In this document: positions 16,740-24,838 of the stretch, in pieces
How positions within the stretch are numbered: position 1 is the stretch's first letter
Layout: each line of letters opens with the position of its first letter
Assembly (NCBI GenBank): GCA_900543035.1
Contig: UQPV01000007.1
Location: 6,135 to 70,134 of the forward strand
From: an uncultured Solobacterium sp.
GTDB lineage: Bacteria > Bacillota_I > Bacilli_A > Erysipelotrichales > Erysipelotrichaceae
DNA length: 64,000 nucleotides
Direction of reading: 5' to 3'
Notes under the pieces: generated by a model
Told to the model about the DNA's origin: nothing
The model's database searches: none
Seen by the model: the letters and a program-made list of their open reading frames with translations, nothing else
Program-made: the position numbers and the translations under genes

Positions 16740-18107
16740 CTAGAACGCACGATATAAGAACGACTGATAACTGCTGCCGATGATGAATGCGATGCAGAGG
16801 ATCATCAGCGCGGTATACACAAACGGCTTGACCCAGACGAACCAGGAAAAACGCGCGCTCAGCGCGGCATTGGCCCGATGGATCAGCGGCGTGCAACCGA
16901 TGAGGCAGATCGCGAGCATCGCCCCATAATTGGCGAACACCCAGCCTGCCAGCGAAACATCGATCGATGTCAGGTCAAACATGCTGCCCAGCAGGGCAAA
17001 CGCCGAAGCGAGATCCGGGCTGAAAAAGAACACCCAGCCGATGACGGCCAGCAGATCCGTGATCGCGATCCTTCCCCAGCGCGGCAGCTTCATCCGCCAT
17101 TTCGCGCTGAAGCGCTCCACCAGCACGATCACGCCATGATACAGTCCCCAGAACAGAAACGGCAGCGTGATGCCATGCCACAGACCCGTGAGCAGCCAGA
17201 CCGCAAGCAGGCTGATGATCATCCGCTTTTTCCCACGGCGGCTGCCGCCCAGCGGGATATACACATAATCCCGGAACCAGGCACCCAGCGTGATATGCCA
17301 GCGCCGCCAGAATGCCGAGATGGAATCAGACAGATAAGGATAACGGAAATTGACCGGCACATAGAAGCCGAACATCGACGCTAAGCCAAAAGCCATGAGC
17401 GAATAGCCGGCGAAATCAAAATACAGCTGCAGCGAATAAGCGACTGCCTGTCCCCATCCGCTCACAAACGAAAGCGGAAGCTGTCCCATGCGGGCGAACA
17501 GGTCGGCCATCCAGGCCGAAAGGATCACCTTCTGCGCCAGGCCGGCGATGAACAGGCAGACCCCCTTGTTCATCTGATCCCGCTGCGCATAAGGCCGTTC
17601 CAGCTGGATGCGGAAATCCGCATAACGCATGATCGGGCCCATGAGCAGCTTTGGGAAAAACGACACATACAGCAGGAAACGGCACAGGCTGCGCTCCGGC
17701 TCGATTTTGCCGCGCCCGACATCCGCAAGATAAGACAGCAGCGAGAACATGAAGAACGAAATGCCTGAGGGCATCGGCATGACCTCATAAGAGAGAGAAA
17801 AGAACGAAGAGAGCTGGTCCAGGATGGTGCCGTAATACTTGAAATACACCAGCAGGAACACATCCGCGATGACCGCCGGCAAAAGGAGCCAGCGCCACCA
17901 TTCATCGCTCATCCGGCGGGCGAGCACATAATGCGCAGCCCCCAGCGCGATCAGCAGGAAGACATAAAGCGGTTCGCCCCACGCATAGAACAGCAAGCTG
18001 ACCACGAGCAGGAAAGCTTCCCGGGCATGCGTCCTGAAATACAGCAGATACAAGAGCAGCACGACTGGCAGCCAGCGAAACAAGAAAAGCAAGGTATGAA
18101 ATTCCAT
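16740..18107 (-). CDS. MBOAT-family O-acyltransferase (AlgI/DltB-like)
   Basis: 455 aa with about 11 membrane helices. MBOAT landmarks are clear: RYPYLSDSISAFWRRWHITLGAWFRDYVYIPLGG-type cytoplasmic re-entrant region (shown in part: SAFWRRWHITLG), and the catalytic histidine in LTGLWHGITLPFLFWG. AlgI and DltB pass an acyl group, often acetyl, across the membrane to a surface acceptor. The start at ATG 18107 follows GAGGTGATCGCG; the GAGGTGA overlaps the stop of the upstream DUF4358 gene. It is the third gene of the cassette SGNH, DUF4358, MBOAT, DHHW. Confidence 0.92.
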   Translation of the reverse strand: MEFHTLLFLFRWLPVVLLLYLLYFRTHAREAFLLVVSLLFYAWGEPLYVFLLIALGAAHYVLARRMSDEWWRWLLLPAVIADVFLLVYFKYYGTILDQLSSFFSLSYEVMPMPSGISFFMFSLLSYLADVGRGKIEPERSLCRFLLYVSFFPKLLMGPIMRYADFRIQLERPYAQRDQMNKGVCLFIAGLAQKVILSAWMADLFARMGQLPLSFVSGWGQAVAYSLQLYFDFAGYSLMAFGLASMFGFYVPVNFRYPYLSDSISAFWRRWHITLGAWFRDYVYIPLGGSRRGKKRMIISLLAVWLLTGLWHGITLPFLFWGLYHGVIVLVERFSAKWRMKLPRWGRIAITDLLAVIGWVFFFSPDLASAFALLGSMFDLTSIDVSLAGWVFANYGAMLAICLIGCTPLIHRANAALSARFSWFVWVKPFVYTALMILCIAFIIGSSYQSFLYRAF

Positions 18108-18112
18108 CGCGA

Positions 18113-18568
18113 TCACCTCAATGCGGCCCGCACGATCTGCATCAGCTCACTGCTGCCGCTGACGACACATACCGCATAATTGCCGATAACGCTGACCTCG
18201 GCCTTTTCCAGCATACGGGTCTGCTGTTCCCCATATCCCTTGAATGCCGTGATCTGCCGCTCGATATGTTCCTGCATCTTCTCGAGCAGCTCACCTTTAT
18301 GCGAAGGAGAATAGAGGATGATGATCTCCTCGACATCCATATACGAAGGCGCGCCGAAATACACTGCTTCTTCATAGGCATCGCTGCGGATCTGAAGCAG
18401 CGTGCACAGCTGTCCTTCATCCTTTTGTTCCATGCCTTCCTCCTCGGCTGCCGGCGCCAGCGCCGCTTGCAGCTCCTGTGCGCTCACCGCGGCAGTCCCG
18501 CGGGCAAACGGGAGAGCCAGCAGCGCCGCCATGACCAGCGCCAGGATGAGATATACGGTCTTTTTCAT
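18113..18568 (-). CDS. DUF4358-type exported protein
   Basis: 151 aa. N-terminal hydrophobic segment LILALVMAALLALPFA acts as a signal peptide or anchor; no lipobox is seen. The mature part has ICTLLQIRSDAYEEAVYFG, YMDVEEIIILYSPSHKGELLEKM and a C-terminal VIGNYAVCVVSG strand, which resembles the DUF4358 family. These are typically found beside MBOAT and SGNH genes in Firmicutes, as here. The function is unknown; a helper of surface acylation is inferred from context. The ATG at 18568 is set by AGGTG six bases upstream, which overlaps the stop of the SGNH gene. Confidence 0.7.
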   Translation of the reverse strand: MKKTVYLILALVMAALLALPFARGTAAVSAQELQAALAPAAEEEGMEQKDEGQLCTLLQIRSDAYEEAVYFGAPSYMDVEEIIILYSPSHKGELLEKMQEHIERQITAFKGYGEQQTRMLEKAEVSVIGNYAVCVVSGSSELMQIVRAALR

Positions 18569-18577
18569 CTTCATCAC

Positions 18578-19393
18578 CTACAATCCTGCGCTGTCTGCCA
18601 TATGCTGTGCCCACAGCGGATAGTAATCCGGACGCGGATGGATGCCGTCCTGTTCAAATGGCTGTGCCAGCGAGAGCAGGATGCTGCCATTGTCGATATA
18701 CATCACGCCCTTCTGCGCGCAAAGCGCTGACAGGCTGGCATTATATGCTGACCAGCTGCCATTGGCCGGCGTCTGCGCGATCGCCTGCTGAGAGATCGGC
18801 AGGACCGAATTGACATAAATGCGCATCTGCGGGAAACGGCTGATCAGCATATCGAGCTTTTCCTGATAGACACGCGCGAACTGCTCTGCGTTTCCCTGCC
18901 AGTATTCCAGATCGTTCATGCCGAATTCCAGGAAGAGCACGGCAGGAGAACGGCGCGCGATCTCATCGATGTATTGATCCAGCTGATCGATGCGCAATCC
19001 TCTGACGCCGATGCATTCTGCTTCATTCAGCACGCCATAGGCCAGCAATCCCTCAGCGATCGAGTCGCCGATGACCAGCGAACCGGAAAACCGCGCAGCG
19101 ATATCCTGCGAAGCTCCCTCCTGCACGTTTTCCGGCGGGGCCTGTTCGACGGGCGGCTTTGGCTGGGAAGCCTCTGCTTTTCGCTCCTGCTCCTCTTTGA
19201 GCTGCGCGCGGCGCGCATACACATCCTCGCTCGTGTAAGCCGATGCGCGCTGCTCGAGCAAAGCGGCCGTCTGGCCGTTCACGCTTGTTTCCCTGCGCGC
19301 ATCTTCATCCTGAAAATGCCAGAGAAAAAGCACACAAGCGGCAGCTATGATCACAGCTGCCGCGGTCTGTTGTAACCGTTTTTTGTTGTTCAT
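18578..19393 (-). CDS. SGNH/GDSL hydrolase, membrane-anchored
   Basis: 271 aa. A short basic start and helix (TAAAVIIAAACVLFLWHF) anchor it; a charged E/K/P-rich stalk spans about 45-95. The SGNH domain follows with block I VIGDSIAEG, block III FGMNDLEYW and block V DGIHPRPDYYP (catalytic D-x-x-H). Such enzymes cut or transfer acyl esters outside the cell. It is the first gene of a four-gene operon with DUF4358, MBOAT and DHHW genes, and probably acts on the same surface acyl groups. AGGTGAGA precedes the ATG. Confidence 0.85.
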   Translation of the reverse strand: MNNKKRLQQTAAAVIIAAACVLFLWHFQDEDARRETSVNGQTAALLEQRASAYTSEDVYARRAQLKEEQERKAEASQPKPPVEQAPPENVQEGASQDIAARFSGSLVIGDSIAEGLLAYGVLNEAECIGVRGLRIDQLDQYIDEIARRSPAVLFLEFGMNDLEYWQGNAEQFARVYQEKLDMLISRFPQMRIYVNSVLPISQQAIAQTPANGSWSAYNASLSALCAQKGVMYIDNGSILLSLAQPFEQDGIHPRPDYYPLWAQHMADSAGL

Positions 19394-19431
19394 TCCATCT
19401 CACCTATTCATCTGTTTACGCCTTTAACTGT

Positions 19432-19460
19432 AGGCTAGCACAGCTGCGCCGCAATGTAAA
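19432..19460 (-). promoter_or_regulatory. Possible promoter of the acyl-transfer cassette
   Basis: On the minus strand TTTACA (19460-19455), 17 bp with TGC before the -10, TAGCCT (19437-19432). The -10 is weak. Confidence 0.35.
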
Positions 19461-19507
19461 GAGGGCATCTCGAAAGCCATCGCTACCTTACATTTTTGAT
19501 ACATTTC

Positions 19508-19537
19508 TCAAAACGGCCATGCCCGCGGGCATGACCG
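19508..19537 (-). terminator. Terminator of the transporter-aminotransferase operon
   Basis: On the minus strand CGGTCATGCCC (19537-19527) pairs with GGGCATGGCCG (19524-19514), followed by TTTTGAG. It lies just below the aminotransferase stop. Confidence 0.8.
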
Positions 19538-19540
19538 TGT

Positions 19541-20644
19541 TCAGCTCTTCTGATGCAGCCAGCGGGACAGGCGGCTGAGCCCTTCCCGCATCACCGTATT
19601 GTTTATCCCCAGACCGAGCCGCAGATGTCCTTCGACACCAAAGCATGACCCAGGCGCAAAGAATACGCCGGTATCCGCCTGCAGCTGCTCACACAGCTGC
19701 GCAGAAGGCATATCCAGATGTACCTGCAGGAAGCAGACCGTCCCGCATCGCGGGATGACGCAGTCCGCCAGCGGCTCCCCTTCCAGCCATTCATGCAGGA
19801 TACGGCGGTTCTCCTGTACGATGCGCCGGTTTCTCTCCATGATCTGTTCTCGGTGCGCAAACGCGATCTGCGCCAGCGCGTCGATGAGCGCGCTCTCGCT
19901 GATCACATGATAATCCCTGCGCGCATTGATCCGCTGCAGCAGCTGCGCATCGCGGGCATGGATCCACCCGATACGCAGACCGGCCAGCGCCATCGTCTTG
20001 GACATGGACGATGTGCTCACCCCGCGCGCATACAGATCAGAGACGCTGCATTCCGCTTCCGGAACGAGCCCCTGATACACCTCGTCACACAGGATCCAGA
20101 TCCCTCTGGGCGCGCAGAACGCGCACAGCGCCTCCAGAAAAGTGCGGTCCGGACAAGTTCCCGTGGGATTATTGGGAAAGTTGAGGCAGATGAGCCGGGT
20201 GCGCGGCGTCACGGCTTCGCAGATTGCCTGCAGATCCGGCTGCCAGCCATCCTCCTCATTCAGCGCGACCTTCGTGACCGTACAGCCGATCGACTCCGGA
20301 AACGAATAGAGCTGCTGATAAGTCGGAACGAGCGTCACCACATGATCGCCCGCCTCCAGCAAGGTCATCAGCACCAGCTCATTGGCATTGATACAGCCAT
20401 GCGCCAGCGTCACGCTGCCGGGATCGTCATATTCATAAAGCGACGCGATCTGCCGGCGCAGCGCGAGGGAGCCGGTGATCGGGCCATAATCCAGCACGAT
20501 ATCCTTCAGCTTTTCCTCATCGCCCGCAAGATCCAACAGCGAGCGCACGGTGAGCGCCGCGCAGCAGCTGTCCGCCATATTGTATTCACAGCAGTTTTCG
20601 TGGTCTGTCATCCAGCCCTCGACGGCAAACTGATCGATCTTCAT
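19541..20644 (-). CDS. PLP-dependent aminotransferase, class I/II
   Basis: 367 aa. Fold-type I aminotransferase: YGPITGSLALRRQIA, LNFPNNPTG with the substrate-binding N, CDEVYQG with the PLP-contacting D and Y, the Schiff-base lysine in STSSMSKTMALAGLRIGW, and the C-terminal arginine in GHLRLGLGIN. The specific amino acid is not readable from sequence. It is the last gene of an operon with an amino-acid ABC transporter under a T-box, so it probably processes the imported amino acid or makes it. Its ATG overlaps the stop of the ATPase gene in TGATG. Confidence 0.88.
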   Translation of the reverse strand: MKIDQFAVEGWMTDHENCCEYNMADSCCAALTVRSLLDLAGDEEKLKDIVLDYGPITGSLALRRQIASLYEYDDPGSVTLAHGCINANELVLMTLLEAGDHVVTLVPTYQQLYSFPESIGCTVTKVALNEEDGWQPDLQAICEAVTPRTRLICLNFPNNPTGTCPDRTFLEALCAFCAPRGIWILCDEVYQGLVPEAECSVSDLYARGVSTSSMSKTMALAGLRIGWIHARDAQLLQRINARRDYHVISESALIDALAQIAFAHREQIMERNRRIVQENRRILHEWLEGEPLADCVIPRCGTVCFLQVHLDMPSAQLCEQLQADTGVFFAPGSCFGVEGHLRLGLGINNTVMREGLSRLSRWLHQKS

Positions 20645-21369
20645 CAGTGCATCACCTTGCTGAGGAAGTCCTGCGCACGCGCGCTCTTTGGATGTTCAAA
20701 GAACTCCTTCGTGTTTCCTTCCTCCACGATCTTCCCATCTTCCAAAAAGACCATCCGAGTAGCCACTTCCTTGGCAAAGCCCATCTCATGGGTCACGATG
20801 ACCATCGTCATGCCCTGATGCGCCAATTCCTTCATGACATCCAGCACTTCCACGACCATTTCCGGGTCGAGGGCGCTGGTCGGTTCGTCAAACAGCATCA
20901 CTTCCGGATTGATGCACAGCGCGCGGGCGATCGCTACACGCTGCTTCTGTCCGCCGGAGAGCTTGCTTGGATATTCATCACGCTTATCCAGCAGACCGAC
21001 ACGCTTCAACAAATCTGCGGCAGTCTTCTCCGCTTCTTCCTTCGTCTTCTTCATCACCTGGATCTGCGCCAGAGTCAGATTATCCATCACGCTCATGTTC
21101 GGGAACAGATGAAAATGCTGGAACACAAAGCCCATGCGGCGGCGCAAGGTCATATAGTCCGGCTTGCTGGGATCGAGGAGCTGCCCATCGATGTAGACCT
21201 CTCCCTTTTCCGGCTTCTCCAGTCCATGGATGCAGCGCAGCACCGTGCTCTTGCCGCTGCCTGAAGGACCGATCAGACAGACAATCTCTCCCTTTTCGAT
21301 TTCCAGAGAAACATCATCGACCGCCTTCAGCTGCTTGAACTGTTTGGTGATATGATCTACCTTAATCAC
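20644..21369 (-). CDS. Polar amino-acid ABC transporter, ATP-binding protein
   Basis: 241 aa, typical of the GlnQ/ArtM group. Walker [11 protein letters not shown]-loop [10 protein letters not shown], signature [15 protein letters not shown], Walker [14 protein letters not shown], switch histidine VIVTHEM. I take the GTG at 21369 as start because AAGGAGG lies ten bases upstream and the protein then begins with [10 protein letters not shown], as in relatives. This overlaps the permease stop by 8 bp. It powers uptake through the single permease gene upstream. Confidence 0.92.
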   Translation of the reverse strand: MIKVDHITKQFKQLKAVDDVSLEIEKGEIVCLIGPSGSGKSTVLRCIHGLEKPEKGEVYIDGQLLDPSKPDYMTLRRRMGFVFQHFHLFPNMSVMDNLTLAQIQVMKKTKEEAEKTAADLLKRVGLLDKRDEYPSKLSGGQKQRVAIARALCINPEVMLFDEPTSALDPEMVVEVLDVMKELAHQGMTMVIVTHEMGFAKEVATRMVFLEDGKIVEEGNTKEFFEHPKSARAQDFLSKVMH

Positions 21370-22045
21370 TTTCCGCCAGCCTCCTTTCCAGATGACGCGC
21401 CAGGTAGGCAATGCTCAGCGTCATGATGAGATACATCACGCCGGCAATGATCAGCGGGCTCATCAGGTCCGCATAATTTCCGCCCAGCACCTGCGCGCTC
21501 TTCAGCAGCTCCACCACACCGATGGTGGACACGAGCGATGAATCCTTGATCAAAGTGACAAACTCAGAGACCAGCGGCGGTACGATGCGTTTGAACGCCT
21601 GCGGCAGGATGACCAGCTTCATCGTCTGCCCGCGCGTGAGGCCGAGCGTCTCGCACGCTTCCCACTGACCTTTGTCCACACCGTTGATGCCGCTGCGGAT
21701 CAGTTCGGTCACATAAGCGCCGCTGTTGATGCCCATGGCGATGACACCGATCAAAAACACATTCATGACCAGGCGTTCCCCGGTGATCTCCATGTAGATC
21801 AGCGGCACCACCGCAAACAAGATGAGGATCTGCAGCAGCATCGGCGTGCCGCGGATGATCTCCACGTAGACATTGCCGATACAGCGCAGGATCCGATTTT
21901 TAGATATTTTCGCCGATGCCCCCAGCGTCCCCAGAACCAGACCGATCAAAAGGGACAGCACTGCCATCGCAAGTGAAAGTCCTGCCCCTTTTAACAGAAA
22001 GATCAGGTTCTCGGAAGTGAGGACTTCACCCATTGCACTAAACAT
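21362..22045 (-). CDS. Polar amino-acid ABC transporter, permease
   Basis: 227 aa, HisM/GlnP type with about five helices. The family signatures are [15 protein letters not shown] after TM2 and the EAA loop [33 protein letters not shown], which docks the ATPase. Only one permease gene is present, so a homodimer is expected. AAAGGGACA precedes the ATG. It sits between the binding-protein gene and the ATPase gene in the T-box operon. Confidence 0.93.
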   Translation of the reverse strand: MFSAMGEVLTSENLIFLLKGAGLSLAMAVLSLLIGLVLGTLGASAKISKNRILRCIGNVYVEIIRGTPMLLQILILFAVVPLIYMEITGERLVMNVFLIGVIAMGINSGAYVTELIRSGINGVDKGQWEACETLGLTRGQTMKLVILPQAFKRIVPPLVSEFVTLIKDSSLVSTIGVVELLKSAQVLGGNYADLMSPLIIAGVMYLIMTLSIAYLARHLERRLAESD

Positions 22046-22078
22046 TGCTGTCCCTTTCCTTTCTGATTTTTCCTTGAA

Positions 22079-22861
22079 CTATTCTTCCAGCGCCTTTACG
22101 CCATACTGGTCGCACAGCTCCACATAACGATCGGATGCCATGAACTTCTCCAGCGCCGCGTTGACCTTCTCCAGCAGCTCATCATTGCCTTCATAGGTGA
22201 TGATATAGTTTTTCTCATCCATCAGCGTCTCATCCAGCATCACATAGTCGCCGCTATCCACATAGTTCTTCGCCACGGCAAGGTCGACCACTGCCGCGTC
22301 ATACTGTCCGGAAGCCAGGCCGCTGAAGATGACCTTGACATCCGAGATCGACTGCACGTTCGCATCTTCGATCTCATTGGCCGCCTTTTCACCGGTAGAC
22401 GCCGTCTGCGCCGCGATCGTCTTACCCTTCAGATCATCCACGCTCGTGATCTCCGTATCTTTCGGCATGACTGCTACCTGTGCCGTCGCCGTGTACGGAT
22501 CAGACCAGGCGACCTTACGTTCCTCATCATACGTGAAGCCGGAGATGGCCATGTCCAGCTGCTTGGCCGGCAGCTGAGAAAGGATCGCGTTAAATTCCAT
22601 CTGGCGGAACTGCAGATCATAATTTCCGCCGTCCTCATTCATATACTTTTCCAATTCGACCAGCATGTCGGCATCAAAACCGACGATGTTGCCGTCGCTG
22701 TCCAGTGACTCATACGGCGGATAATCTGGAGATACGCCGACCAGGATCACCGTCGGATCTTCGCTCTGCGCATCGTCTCCCTGCGCGCTTCCGCAGCCAG
22801 CCAGCGTGCCGAGCATCAGGCATGCACATAAGCCGCTCATCATCATCTTCTTCAGTTTCAT
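22079..22861 (-). CDS. Amino-acid ABC transporter substrate-binding lipoprotein
   Basis: 260 aa. Lipoprotein signal with lipobox LAGC, then an SBP family 3 fold: VGVSPDYPPYESLDSDGNIVGFD, DMLVELEKYM, MEFNAILSQLPAKQLDMAISGFTYDEER, SDPYTATAQVAV. The conserved D/Y/R-type ligand residues for the alpha-amino and carboxyl groups are present, but the side-chain specificity is not readable. It is the first gene behind the T-box. M3 is chosen as start because GGGAGG is then eight bases away; the ATG six bases earlier is too close. Confidence 0.93.
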   Translation of the reverse strand: MKLKKMMMSGLCACLMLGTLAGCGSAQGDDAQSEDPTVILVGVSPDYPPYESLDSDGNIVGFDADMLVELEKYMNEDGGNYDLQFRQMEFNAILSQLPAKQLDMAISGFTYDEERKVAWSDPYTATAQVAVMPKDTEITSVDDLKGKTIAAQTASTGEKAANEIEDANVQSISDVKVIFSGLASGQYDAAVVDLAVAKNYVDSGDYVMLDETLMDEKNYIITYEGNDELLEKVNAALEKFMASDRYVELCDQYGVKALEE

Positions 22862-22949
22862 CTTCATTTCCTCCCTTTTCGCTGTTGCGCTCTCGCAAAT
22901 TCATGACGGATCGATAATCCGCTGACGGTTCTGACAGAGCTGCATCTAC

Positions 22950-23190
22950 AAAAAAACGCCCTCTGCCAATGCAAAGGACGAAATCGTTCGCGGTACCACC
23001 CTGCTTCCACTGCAAACAAATGCAGCAGCACTCTTCCCTTTTAACGTCAGGCTCACGGATACGGGCTCGGCTTCGCTTCGCCCGATCGACTCCCAGACAC
23101 GTTCACCCTTACTCGCCCATCCGCTCGCACCATCCGCGGACTCTCTGAAGCAGCTTTTTCAGGATTACTCCTTCTGTTCACCGTCTTTAT
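22950..23190 (-). promoter_or_regulatory. T-box leader of the amino-acid transporter operon
   Basis: Reading the minus strand: stem I with AGTA (23169-23166) opposite the specifier loop GAACGTG (23104-23098); AGAGAG bulge and apical GGATGGTGCGAGC loop; conserved T-box AGGGTGGTACCGCG (23002-22989); then terminator CGTCCTTTGC/GGCAGAGGGCG (22980-22957) with seven T (22956-22950). Uncharged tRNA should favour the antiterminator and turn on the transporter and aminotransferase. The specifier is ambiguous: GAA-CGT-G gives arginine, GAAC-GTG gives valine. Confidence 0.93.
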
Positions 23191-23196
23191 ACGACT

Positions 23197-23224
23197 ATTA
23201 TACACAACTCTGCGATAATTGCAA
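23197..23224 (-). promoter_or_regulatory. Promoter of the T-box operon
   Basis: On the minus strand TTGCAA (23224-23219), 16 bp, TATAAT (23202-23197). Confidence 0.75.
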
Positions 23225-23272
23225 TACCATTCGCCCAAAAGTACGCACGATTTTCATTCTATTTTCTGAAAA

Positions 23273-24064
23273 TTATTTCAAAGCCTCCATGATCTTCTGA
23301 TCGATCTTCTCTGCATATTCTTGCGCGAGCTGATGCTCTCCTTTGCTCCTCAAGATCTGCATCGTCAGCTGATGATTGCGTACATCATGCGATACCAGCC
23401 GCAGCCGCTCATACTCATCGGCAAGCGTTTTCCGCCGCCCTTCGCCATGCCCGCGCTGCATCTTCCCGCCAAAACGATACAGCGCATACCCATTGAATGC
23501 CGCCACCACGAAATAGATCAGCGAGAACAGCATATACCACAGCACCTCGATCTTTCCCGGATAGACAAAAGCAGTCAATAACATTGCATTGCTCAGCGGC
23601 AGGAGCACCGGCAGAAGGAAGATCCCAGATTCGCGTCTGCGCTTGACGAAACGCAGACAGATCGGACAGGCAATCACATAGACGATGATTTTGATCAGCG
23701 TGCCAAACACAAGTCCAGATACGAACATCAGGTCGGGAACAGCTAAGATCAAAAGCACCGAAATAAGAAGCAAAATCCCATATTGGATCATCACATATAA
23801 CAAGACCCTGCCTCTGGGGACATTATACAGCCATGGGATCCAAAATAGAATAAAAGCAGAAGTTAATATAAAAGTGATCAGATTGTTTGCGGCAGTGGGC
23901 GTCAAGAAAAATACATCTATCACCAGATTGAGCGCAATGAAGCTCAGCACGCATGCCGCCAGCTTTTTCCCCTGCCGACCATGCTCTACGCAGAGAATGT
24001 GGTAATAGATCCCGCTGAATACCGACAAGATCGTGTCGGCCGCGATCGTCTCAATCATCATCAT
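23273..24064 (-). CDS. AgrC-like sensor, histidine-box half only (split kinase)
   Basis: 263 aa. Residues 1-195 form about six hydrophobic helices, as in the peptide-sensing part of AgrC/quorum-sensing kinases. A short linker (ADEYERLRLVS) leads to the H-box SHDVRNHQL, with H226 the expected phospho-acceptor, then one amphipathic helix. The protein then stops after residue 263, with no ATP-binding domain. The gene upstream, overlapping by 14 bp, encodes an ATP-binding domain that lacks an H-box. Together they make one kinase. GGAAGGAGAGC lies before the ATG inside the upstream gene, so translation is probably coupled. No response regulator or AgrD-like peptide gene is adjacent. Confidence 0.75.
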   Translation of the reverse strand: MMMIETIAADTILSVFSGIYYHILCVEHGRQGKKLAACVLSFIALNLVIDVFFLTPTAANNLITFILTSAFILFWIPWLYNVPRGRVLLYVMIQYGILLLISVLLILAVPDLMFVSGLVFGTLIKIIVYVIACPICLRFVKRRRESGIFLLPVLLPLSNAMLLTAFVYPGKIEVLWYMLFSLIYFVVAAFNGYALYRFGGKMQRGHGEGRRKTLADEYERLRLVSHDVRNHQLTMQILRSKGEHQLAQEYAEKIDQKIMEALK

Positions 24065-24797
24065 GCTCTCCTTCCAGCAGCAGGGTCACTTGCACGATAT
24101 AGCGCCCATCCTGCACTTCCCGCCTCACCCAGCCATCATAGCGTTCCGCGATCTCCTGTACGATGAGGCTGCCAAAGCCATGACGCCAGTCTCGCTCACC
24201 GTGCTGCGCACGAAAATGATTGGCAATGGACAGCGAAAGCATATTGCCGCTTTGATGGATCTGCATGCTGATGACTTTGGTTTCGGCATCTGCCGCAGCA
24301 CGCAGAGCATTGTCCAGCAAGTTGGAAAACAAGGAGATGAGATCATCACAGGAGATGCGCGTGCCTTGTCTCAGTCCGCCGCTGATCTCCAGCTTCACCC
24401 CTTTTTCTTCGGCCTGCGCCTGTTTGAGGATGAGCAGTGCATTCAGATAAGGGTCCGCGCAATAGGTCTGATGGATATGGACATATGCCGGCAGTGTCTC
24501 CTTGTCTTTCTGCGCACGCACTTGCCGCAGATACTGACGCTCATGTTCGATCTCTGCTTCCAGTTCCGCAATGATCCGCACATCTTCCTTTGGCGACCGG
24601 CTCAGCCGTCTCGCCCACAGCAAGATGACAGTCAGGATGCTTGCCGTAAGCAGATAATAAAGAAGCAGCAGCACGCCTGCCTCAGCCGGATCGAGCATGC
24701 CCAATGTGCCGCCGTCCCACATCCAGTGGGCAAACAATACATATGCGGCAACACTGAGCAGCAGGTAGATAAAGACGATCATCCGCCGATGCTTCAT
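24051..24797 (-). CDS. GHKL ATPase half of a split AgrC-like kinase
   Basis: 248 aa from the ATG at 24797 (GAGGGGG upstream). Two hydrophobic helices (about 7-26 and 42-64) are followed by a charged helix (ELEAEIEHERQYLRQVRAQKD) at the place where AgrC kinases carry the RHD-x-x-N-H box; here no such histidine motif exists. YCADPYLNALLILKQAQAEEKG, N-box LFSNLLDNALRAA and G-box WRHGFGSLIVQEIAERYDG form a HATPase_c_5 domain. It should bind ATP and phosphorylate H226 of the partner encoded by the overlapping downstream gene. It lies only 13 bp below the sufCB terminator, so read-through or a promoter inside sufB may drive it. Confidence 0.75.
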   Translation of the reverse strand: MKHRRMIVFIYLLLSVAAYVLFAHWMWDGGTLGMLDPAEAGVLLLLYYLLTASILTVILLWARRLSRSPKEDVRIIAELEAEIEHERQYLRQVRAQKDKETLPAYVHIHQTYCADPYLNALLILKQAQAEEKGVKLEISGGLRQGTRISCDDLISLFSNLLDNALRAAADAETKVISMQIHQSGNMLSLSIANHFRAQHGERDWRHGFGSLIVQEIAERYDGWVRREVQDGRYIVQVTLLLEGEHDDD

Positions 24798-24812
24798 GTC
24801 CATCCCCCTCGC

Positions 24813-24836
24813 AAAAAAGGCTGTGCGCACACAGCC
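24813..24836 (-). terminator. Terminator below the SufCB pair
   Basis: On the minus strand GGCTGTG (24836-24830), short loop, CACAGCC (24825-24819), then six T (24818-24813). It separates sufB from the split kinase genes, which start at 24797. Confidence 0.85.
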
Positions 24837-24838
24837 CG

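Noticed and set aside
22868..23272. Coding capacity in the 405-bp gap upstream of the transporter operon
   Set aside because: The short frames overlap the T-box, whose structure explains the sequence.
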